Notes under the pieces: model-generated
Seen by the model: the letters and a program-made list of their open reading frames with translations, nothing else
Databases searched by the model: none
What the model was told of the DNA's origin: nothing
Origin: Rhizophagus irregularis
Lineage: Eukaryota; Glomeromycota; Glomeromycetes; Glomerales; Glomeraceae
Length of the DNA stretch: 64,000 nucleotides
Direction: 5' to 3'
Assembly: GCF_026210795.1 (NCBI RefSeq)
Contig: NC_089440.1
Span: 5,069,000-5,132,999, forward strand
Part shown: piece after piece, positions 55,011 to 64,000 of the stretch
How the letters are laid out: the number at the start of each line of letters is the position of its first letter
How positions within the stretch are numbered: position 1 is the stretch's first letter
Made by a program: the position numbers and the translations under genes

Positions 55011-56959
55011 ATCTGCAGAATTAACAAAATTCATCTAAATTAAGGAATTTGACAATAATTTAATAAAAAATTAGGTAAATTAAGTTTCGCAAAAATGATC
55101 ACACTTGTGCTATATAATCATATGACAGATATCAAGAAATTACTTCAACAAAAAGTAGTGTTTAAAAAAATTTTTTCTTTTGTAAACTCTCTATTAAACT
55201 CCCCATTAACTTCTCCATCAACTTTTCAACCAGTTTTTACATCAAGTAAGTTGAGAATTTTTGCAAATATATTAGTAATTATAAATCTTTTAATAAATAA
55301 ATAACTCTAAATATTAATAATGATGTTTTAGCGAATTTAGATTATGTATTGATTAGTTGTTTAATTAAAATCTATTTGATTTATTATTAATTATTTTTCA
55401 GTTAATTTTTTTTCGTTAAATCATTAAATATTCTGGATTTTGTAAAGTTTTTCTTTTTATTTTTTTAATAAACTAACTTTATAATATTTTTTCCTTTTTT
55501 TTCTAGAAACTCCTTCTACTAGTTTTGGGTTAAAGAGGTAAATATTTTGGGAGAGATCTTAAAAGTTTTTTTTATATATTTTTTGACATTTTTTCTTACG
55601 TAAGAATGGGTTTTGATCGATTTTAATCGGTACTGCACCACATAACTGATGATCAGCAAATTCCACGAATTAGCAGATATAGATATCAAAACAATACCAT
55701 TAAGATAAATTTAATGATATCGATTCTATATTGATTAAAAATGTTAAGTTTTTGTAAAGTACTTAATTATAAATAACTAAATATATAAACTCTTTGCAAT
55801 AAAAAAGGAAAAAATTACCAGAAAAATTAAATTTATATTTATATATTAAAAATACTTCAAATATTGTAATTTATTCAGAATTAAATATATTAAATTACAT
55901 AATTCTAATATATAATTAATATTAACCACAATTAGATTACTTCCTAATCTTATTTTCTTATAAATTCAAAAATAAAAAAAATAATAATTGAATAAAAAGG
56001 TATTATGATTAAAGATTTTGTTTTTATTACATCTATAAATAGGAATTGGAACCAGTTAAAATAGTTAACTGATTAAGACTTCTCAAAAAATAGTTAATGG
56101 ATTAATTTAATTAATTAAATTAATCGACTAATTAATTAGCTAACTTAATTGGTTAAAATACAGATCATATTAAATTAGTAATTCCTAGTCAACTTCTAAC
56201 TTTAATTTTACTAGCATTAACTTTAATTTTGCCTATTCTTTTAAAGCATGAGTCAATAATAAATCTGTAATGATGTCAATTTTATATTTCATGACATATT
56301 TATAATTTAACATTATTTATATTAAAATATTCTAAAGTTATAACCTTGATTTATGCAGAAATCAATAATATATGATTGGATATGTTAAATAAAAAAAATG
56401 CAAAAATTTGAATACAGCAGTGGTCATCAGAATTAGAATGAAATTTCAAATAGAACTAAAAATATAATTATGCTGATACTGATGACTACTGTATGACTTA
56501 GTAATAAGTAATTACAATATAATACTGTATGTAATTTGTTACTAATGTATATATTTTAATATAAAGATTTACTAGTGATTATTCTTAAATAATACTATTT
56601 AGTTAAAAACACAAAAATTTATCTTTAAACACATGTTAAAATACAAAAAATAGGCCTCTAAACATATGTTAAAATATAAAATTTATATATTAACTTGTTA
56701 TTAACCAGTTAGCTTCATTACAAATTAACTGGTTAATTAATTGATTAATTAATTGACTATTAACTAGTTAGACGCTTTAATTAACTGGTTATAATCAGTT
56801 AAGCTTTTTTTTGACAGTTTCAATCTTTATTTATAAAGTATCATAATATTACATCTTTATATAAAAATCAAAAACAGTATTCTAAAGAATTTTTAGAATT
56901 CAAGATAGAGTTTTTCTTTAGCTGGCCTAAATAAAAAACAAAAACGAAGGTTACACAAG
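55011..56959. other. Intergenic AT-rich region
   Basis: No gene can be supported. Possible weak inverted repeats with AACCAGTTAA-like motifs lie near 56045-56180 and 56690-56800 and could mark an old foldback element. A short frame at 55095-55304 has no support. Confidence 0.4.
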
Positions 56960-57211
56960 ATGATAAACAATAGAGTTACACACGGAGAAAGACTGAAAGG
57001 AAGAGAACTATGCCAAGTCCCGAGCATTCTTCTCAAAAATAATCAGAACAACAACGCATCGTCTTCCATACAGCACGCGAGTAATGAACAATCACAACAA
57101 ATACAAAACAAACATAGGACAAATAGTAGCACAAATACAGGAAATACACACCCAGAAATAACTGAATTAGCGTATGAAAAGGGAATTTCTAAAAAGATCC
57201 AGACAATTTAG
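56960..57211 (+). pseudogene. Possible ORF1 remnant of the second LINE
   Basis: An 83-codon polar frame rich in Asn, Gln and Ser just upstream of the endonuclease frame. It has no zinc knuckle. It is assigned to the LINE only by position. Confidence 0.35.
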
Positions 57212-58703
57212 AGGAAATAGTTGAGTCTTTGACAAACGAAGAAAACATTAATGTATTCTTAGCAAGACAAAGATTAAGATTTACTAAAGAGAATCTAAAT
57301 AATCAAAAGACAAAGGATTCGATGTATTTAGATTTGCATATAGCAGCACATAATATAGATGGGATAGCTAGTACTCCATCTATACAAAAACTTCACAATC
57401 TGTTGGAATTTATCGAAGAAAATAACATCGATATTATGGCTATATCAGAAACTAATATAGACTATCGACAGGAATACTTTATAAATCAGGATATTAAGTC
57501 AAAGGTTTACTCGATAATATTCAGTGAACGAGATCAAAAAACCAAAGGATCAGGAACGGCACTTGTGATCCATAACAGATGGATGAAACATTACTATGCA
57601 GTAGAACGTATATCTCCATATATCATAATAGTTAAATTTTTATTTATACAGAGAGAAATATGGATCTGGTCGATATATGCCGCTCCTAACAATCAAGATA
57701 TGAGGAAAAACTTGATTGACGAATTGAAAATGGCTATAGAGGGACATAACTGATCAATTCACAACACTGTAGTATTACACGTTGTATTAGGTGACTTTAA
57801 CGATACAATTGACAATAAAATAGACCGCTCGCCTAGTACTGAACAACCAGGATCACAATTTCTGATACAGTTAGCGCAACTGGGACTTTATGACGTTTGC
57901 CGAGCTCTTTATCCGGATACAGAGCTATTTACATATGAGAAGTGGGATAAAAATAAAGATAAGTCAAGACCTATCTTGAGATCAAGAATTGATCAAATCT
58001 GGATTACACACGAGGCCGATATTATTCCAGTAGAATTCTCGGTGCACTCATCACAGATGATCACAAATAGCCATCATAGCATTATTTCAACAACGATAAA
58101 TATATTAGGATTTATTAAGAATAACTTCCGGCATTGTGTCCCAGATCAGATATGGGATTTAAATGTAGACGATAGACATCAGAATAATCGTATAGTGGAC
58201 ATCAGTAAAATAAATAATTTACAATGGGAGAATTTTACCGAAACACTAGACAGAGAAATAGAGGTATGGAACTTTCAACAATTAATCAATGAATTCAATC
58301 ATGAAATACAATTGGGATATGAAATGAACAATGATGAAGAAAAAATAAGATGTAGATTTAATGAGCTTTGGAATAATATTATGAGTGCAATATCAATAGC
58401 GGTGAATATAGAGCTGCCTATGAAGATAGTTAAATATCCGGGAAGCCGCAATATAAAACATAAATTATCATTCATAGATAAAACTATGCAATACACCACT
58501 AAACTGGGAAGTTTAATGAGGAAAATAAACAAAGATCAAGATTTCATAGACAATAAAAATGACCAATGGATAAATTTTTGGTTAAATAGACTCAATAAAT
58601 ACAACAAAGATTACAACAGGAAAGAGTATGATAAATTTATTAATAATCATAAGGAACTTACGATTCCTACACATGGTCTTTTCAGTGACACATGGATTAA
58701 GAA

Positions 58704-58982
58704 TACTGGTAAAAAAATGGTCTATCCTACACATATCCTACACATATCTTACATATATCGGGTACTCAAAATGTAGAAAATCATACACAAATAATACACA
58801 TATCATACACATATCGCACTTATATATATAGTATACCTATCATGGCACCTGATATATATATATATATATATTAGTATTCCCGATATGTGTATGATATGTG
58901 TATTATTTGTGTATGATTTTCTACATTTTGAGTACCCAATATGTATAAGATATGTGTAGGATAAATCATTTTTTTACCAGTG
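58704..58982. mobile_element. Hairpin CACTA-type MITE in the second LINE
   Basis: Begins (T)ACTGGTAAAAAAATG and ends CATTTTTTTACCAGTG, and the arms are almost fully complementary. The 3-bp duplication GAA flanks it (58701-58703 and 58983-58985). Without it and one GAA the LINE codons join in frame (WIKN then AKEVVKK). The interior uses the same ACACATATC-like motif as the MITE at 9909, so they are related. Confidence 0.87.
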
Positions 58983-61814
58983 GAATGCTAAAGAAGTGGT
59001 TAAAAAGAGAGTCAAAATAGATAAAAACTATTTACAAGCACAACGGCTACGTAAGATCCAAGATAGCATAGAAAATCGGTGCAACATAATACATTCAGAT
59101 ATTCCTAAATGGTTATACTTCACACAAGACAACGTTAAGGAACACATTATCATTGATAGAGTAGTAATTTCTAATGAGAATGAAGGTGTTAGATTAGCTA
59201 TTGATCCTGATACAATTAGAACTCATGCAAAAGATACTTTTGCAGGAATTTTACGAAAACGCAATACTAAGTCAATAGAACAGGACGTTTTCTGGAGTAA
59301 TATATATAGGCCGAAAGGGGAATTCACTGAATGTATGGCTAATCTAATGGACGAGATAACAATAGGAGAATGGCACCAAACACTTGAACTTGTAAATACG
59401 AATTCAGCGCCAGATCCTTCAGGCATTGGATATGCTATAATCAAACATTTCTCAGACAAATCTAGTTATATTTTATTAAAATTCATTAATCTGTCCTTGA
59501 AATTAGGAGTTGTGCCAGACCAGTGGAAGCAGTCACTTATCCACCTGATTCCAAAACCACAAAAATTCAACTATATTTTGGCCAACACACGTCCCATAGC
59601 ATTATTAGATAATATCAGGAAATGCGTCACCAAAGTATTAACAAATCGGCTAAGTGCAATTTTGACATCTAATAAAGTTTTACGCAGATTAAATTTTTGC
59701 GGTCTCAAAGGGGAAGACACAGCAATACCGTTACGATTGATGAATGATATAATTGAAGATGCAAGGGAGAATGGAAAGGAACTTTGGGTGGTAACTCAAG
59801 ATATGATGAAAGCTTATGATTCAGTTAGCTTAGAAAGTCTACAATTAGCATTAAGAAGGCTAGACATACCAGAGAAATTTGTCATATGGATTACAGGTCT
59901 ATTCAAGAATAGACAAATGAACGTAATAACAGCTTTCGGCCCTAGCCCAACTTTCATAGGAGGAGATGGTATTGATTAGGGGGATGCGATCTCACCTCTC
60001 CTATGGAGAATCTTTTACGATCTATTGCTTGTAGCTATTCAACAAGCGTGTAATCATCAACAAGGGTATGAAATGGTGAATACATGACCTATGAATATTC
60101 AAGATCGATCAACATGGCAACAATTTAGATTAAGAGTACCAGTTATAGCTTATATGGATGATACGAGCTATCTGAATAGTTCAGGTGATAAAATTCAGGC
60201 ATCGATCAATATAGCTACACAGTTCTATCAATATCATGATGTAGATATAAATAGGAAGAAGTCTGAACTGATGGTTATTAATCCTAAATTACCTAGAGAT
60301 GATCTATATATTATTATTGAACGTGATAAATCAAAAGTTCAAGCTACAGATAAAAAAATACGTTATTTAGGATGTTATTTCTCTTCTTCCAATTCAAGAA
60401 AAAGATCAATCAAAAGAATTAAGGATATAATTGAAAAATTTTTGAACCCTATCAGACGAAAACGTAATACAGTAGGACACATTGCATATCTTATTAATCA
60501 TGTTCTCATTCCAAGAGTAGTATATGTAGCCCAATTAATGACATTATCAGGAAAATGAATGGAATCTCTTATTTACTCCAGTAATCAAGTTAGTTAAGCA
60601 AATATGTGGATTACCTAGAAGTTATCCAATATCGGCATTATATCATCAATACATTTTAGGAATTAATAATCCATGGGATCAAATATGCGCAAATCAGATT
60701 ACTTCCTTTACATATTTAATAAATAGTAATTCACTGGCATCTAGATCCATAATGATAAGATGTAGAGCTGCGCAACTACGTTTGGCTATACATGATAACA
60801 TTTTTGAACATGAATCAGAATCATTATTTTTAGGTCATCAAGAAGCCAAATCTAATTTAAGTTTACATAATATTATTATAGCCCGAAAGCTAAATATTGT
60901 TATACAACAAGACTATATAAATAGGACAACATGGGCTATCAGCGGTGGGAATATACCTACTAGAGAAATATTTATAACATATAAATGTCTTAATCTATTA
61001 CGAAAAATTGGAACTGCAAATTCATACCCCTTATATATGCTAGTCAATTAATATTACCTTTTGGACACACTATGAGTTGGGCATGTTATCATTTTATTGC
61101 AGGATTATCAGCTAAAGGACGCATAGCCAAATGGTTTCAGCTGTTAACCCAATAGATCAAGGGAATATCAATAATAGAAATATCCAGATTTTCCACATTT
61201 AATTTACTGGATAATATATTACAGCCAGTATCAGAAGATAAACGAAAACACACGTATGTGATAATAAAAGATAAAAATAATAAATTATCAATAGGACTTG
61301 TAAAGAAAAGGACACATATACAGAAAAATGGGGAGAAAATTGATTGCTTAATTATAGAAGTATGCAATATTAAAATATATTCAGATAACTCTCAAAAAGC
61401 AATTATTCAGAAACAGGAATGTCCAAAGATTATTACAATAGCTCAACATAATGCATTAGTTTTACCAATTTTTATTCAATTATCAACAGGCGCAATTACA
61501 CATATTGACTGGTATTATATGGTAGATTCAGTAAATAGAGATGAAAATATTACAACAAATATTAATATACAACAAATGGAAAAAACACCTACAATTGAAT
61601 TGAATGGAGATAATTTAGGATCATGGATCAATCGCTGGATAGAACAAGATACACTTAGACAAGAACTTACAAATATACGATATCGGTTAAGATCATTGAA
61701 GAACATCGAATATTATACAGATGGATCACTAGTTAATCGAATTATAGATACCAATAATCAGTTACATAATATGGCAGAGAATACTATTGTAAATTTAGGG
61801 GCAGCATTAGGAGC

Positions 61815-63177
61815 TACTTGCTAATAAATCGTCTCCGGGCAAAATTTCAGATTTACTAGTAATTTTACCAACCTTTCTTATCTCATAATTTTACCATATA
61901 TATATAGTGACCTTTTAAAATTATATTAAATTTTACCTTAGATTTTCAGAGACCTAAATTTTTTTAAATATTAAATAAACAAAATATTTTATAATCATTA
62001 CAATAAATTTTAAAAATTTTTTTATTTTTACTAAGTTTAATTCTTATTCTTTAAAGATAAATAACTTTTATTAGTAAAAAAAGTACTTTGAATTACAAAA
62101 ATACTATAAAAAAAATCTTAAAGACACACATCTTTAACTTTACTTTGAAACTATTATTCACTTACTTTCTTTAAAAAAATCTAATTAATTTTTTTTAAAA
62201 AAAATAAATTCATAATTGGTATTATTATGAAAAAATGCTCGTACCCCATAAGTATTAATCCAACTGCTATGAAAATATTTATCTAAATATTTTCGACCTT
62301 GCCGAACAACTTTACTTAAGCATGAAAAAGTGATTTCATTTGACCAAAGTGCCCAAATTACGCCCTATAATCACTGATCGGGAAAATAAAAAAAAATTAA
62401 AAGTGCGAAAATTGCTCGTATTCCGTAAATATTAAACTGATTCTTATGAAAATTAATATTCAGGTAGTTTCGATCTCGCCGAACAATATTACTTAAGCTT
62501 AAAAAGGTGATTTCATTTGACTAAAATGCCCAAATTACGCTCCGAATTTAATAAACAAAAAACATAAATTTTAAGTTAATATTAAAATAAAAAAATGCTC
62601 GTATGCAATAAATATTACTCCAACTGCTATAAAAATTCAAATATAAGTAGTTCGACCTTACTAAACAACTTTCTTAGATAGTAAAATATGATTTGATTTA
62701 ACCAAAGTACTGAAATTAAATTCTGAAGTTGCTAATTGCTGTACTTTAATTTTTATATTTTAAAAGCTAATTTTTGTAATAATTTTCAAAAAGATAGTGC
62801 TAATGCAAATAAAATTAAAAATATCAAATGGTTTTTACAAGTATAAAGAAGAGAATAAATTTTTTATTTTGAGAAAAAATTATAAAACGTATATTACCAA
62901 ATATTGTAATAATTGTTGTACAATATTTCAAATTAGTATATATAAGGTAAATATTAAATTTTATATACAATTTTACCTTATTATTTACCGAAACATTTGT
63001 AAACTTATATTTGATTTTACCTTATAAAACCGGAAACCTATTTTAACTTTACCTTACATATCCGGAGGCCTTTATTTCGTCATATATATAATTTTACCTT
63101 TATCTATTAAGAGACCTAAAATTTTTTTTTAATATAAATTTTACCTTATATTTTCGGAGACCTCTATTAGAAGTAAG
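61815..63177. mobile_element. Element with tandem repeats inserted in the LINE RNase H region
   Basis: It interrupts the RNase H between GAALG and AAFYTNNKEG. Its ends are imperfect inverted repeats (TACTTGCTAATAAATCGTCT against TTACTTCTAATAGAGGTCTC), followed inward on both sides by repeated TTTTACCTTA and CGGAGACCT motifs. The centre has three tandem units of about 180 bp. No coding frame and no clear target duplication were seen, so the exact edges are approximate. Confidence 0.6.
62236..62740. repeat. Three-unit tandem repeat, 177-183 bp period
   Basis: Each unit starts TGCTCGTA (62236, 62413, 62596) and contains CGAACAA and GATTTCATTTGAC-like blocks. The units differ by many substitutions. 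They lie in the middle of the element inserted in the second LINE. Confidence 0.75.
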
Positions 63178-64000
63178 CGGGGTCCTGCAGCATTTTATAC
63201 AAATAATAAAGAAGGAGAATATTCAGTATATTTAAGTCTATCCTTCTGGCCATCATCAACAAGGGCAGAAATAGTAGCTATTTTCTTGGTATTACTAACA
63301 GCACCAGAAAATTCTAATAATATATATACGTATAGCTTAGGTCGCTATTAATTCAATTAACTCAGCTTTTGATTCAACAACTAGAAAATGGTTAAAAAAA
63401 ACTAATAACTTGATCATTATTAAAATAATTATGCTAATCAGAGAGGCATCAATAAACATAAAGCTGGTTAAAATAAAGGGACATAGTGGCATTATAGGCA
63501 ACGATATAGCTGACAAATTGGCAAAAAAAGGACAATGTGGAAATAATTTTTTTAGAAATAATGTAGATTTTATTGATAATATACTATCCTATTTTCCTGT
63601 TTTCATAGATAATCCTATTGAAGTTAATATTAGGCGATTTATTTTGAAAATATTAGCTACATATGAAGCTACTAAATGGTCACTACTAAAAAATAATCAG
63701 GAATTATGTTATACAAATATTAATCAGATAGACTGGAAAATTACTTGGCTTATTTTCCATTATTGCAAAGGGTTTCACTGCACTAGTATGCAAACTAACT
63801 ATTTGTGGACTTTTATAGCAAAACTATTTCAAAATAAAATTCGTCCTTTAGGATCCATTAGCATTAAGAAAGCCAAAACTTTATAAGAAAATGAAATGTG
63901 TTATGAACTGTAACAAGGAGGAAAATTGGAATCACTTATTTGAATGCCAAGCATATGAATTGATTTGGCAAAAAATTTTGGAGATTACAACAGAAGAATC

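Larger units (their letters stand above)
57229..64000 (+). pseudogene. Second LINE ORF2: endonuclease, reverse transcriptase, RNase H, decayed
   Basis: The order is endonuclease (AAHNIDGIAS, GDFNDTID, RSRIDQIWITH), reverse transcriptase (SAPDPSGIGYAI, LIPKPQKFN, TQDMMKAYDSV, active site YMDD at 60151-60162), RNase H (YYTDGSLVN, then WPSSTRAEIVAIF, KIKGHSG, NDIADKLA) and a zinc-type tail (CVMNC...HLFEC near 63898-63950). Stops fall at 57751 (TGA), 59977 (TAG, where relatives have Q in GIDQGDAISP), 60085 (TGA) and 60556 (TGA), with frame changes after 60560 and elsewhere. A hairpin MITE and a 1.36-kb element interrupt it. It runs off the window. It is related to the first LINE but clearly a different family. 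Confidence 0.88.

Noticed and set aside
56029-56838. Foldback element with AACCAGTTAA-like arms
   Set aside because: The arms match only loosely, the ends are unclear and no duplication was found. Mentioned only as a possibility in the gap entry.
58720-58860. Extension of the LINE coding frame through VYPTHILHISYIYR
   Set aside because: Those codons belong to the hairpin MITE; the true LINE frame resumes after it in phase.

Overview
The window is AT-rich, intron-containing fungal nuclear DNA packed with transposable elements. Short introns with GTAAGT donors and TTTTAG acceptors, TATAAATA boxes about 65-90 bp before start codons, RNase H-bearing LINEs, CACTA, hAT and Ty3/gypsy elements, and secreted or membrane genes scattered among them suggest an arbuscular mycorrhizal fungus (Glomeromycotina, Rhizophagus-like). 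The taxon is an inference from overall character, not from a marker gene.

Positions 1-30545 are essentially one nest of transposons. The base layer is a tandem array of intron/micro-exon units read on the minus strand (2148-3098, resuming at 30361-30545). A solo LTR (3099-4202) entered it. A 26-kb Ty3/gypsy element on the minus strand (4203-30358, twin 497-bp LTRs) entered the end of that LTR. The gypsy element was then hit by a TA-flanked DNA element (26187-27296) and a hairpin CACTA-type MITE (9909-10203). A LINE entered the end of that MITE (10204-25688), and an autonomous two-gene CACTA transposon (17723-24929) entered the LINE's second ORF. Most joints are supported by target-site duplications, and several also by reading frames that become continuous when the insert is mentally removed.

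Positions 32000-38630 form a gene island: two tandem paralogous secreted proteins (three exons each, one with a histidine-rich segment) and a two-FAS1-domain single-pass membrane protein. From 39950 to 50600 the DNA is again repeat-rich: a decayed gene of unknown family, a decayed hAT transposon carrying a Tigger/pogo-like non-autonomous element, a LINE fragment, a second intron/micro-exon array carrying a palindromic MITE with an 8-bp duplication (a second copy lies just beyond), and another hAT-like remnant.

A single-exon TPR/SET/MYND protein (50986-52497) is the only other intact host-type gene. Beyond it lie foldback elements and a second, badly decayed LINE (56960 to the window end), interrupted by a hairpin MITE and by a 1.36-kb element with internal tandem repeats.

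Coding capacity for mobility: the CACTA element keeps a complete DDE transposase and a second six-exon gene that is nearly intact. The gypsy, both LINEs and the hAT are broken by stops or frameshifts. Where the lost codon can be guessed, the stops look like C-to-T or G-to-A changes, and the gypsy LTRs differ only by transitions, which fits cytosine deamination.
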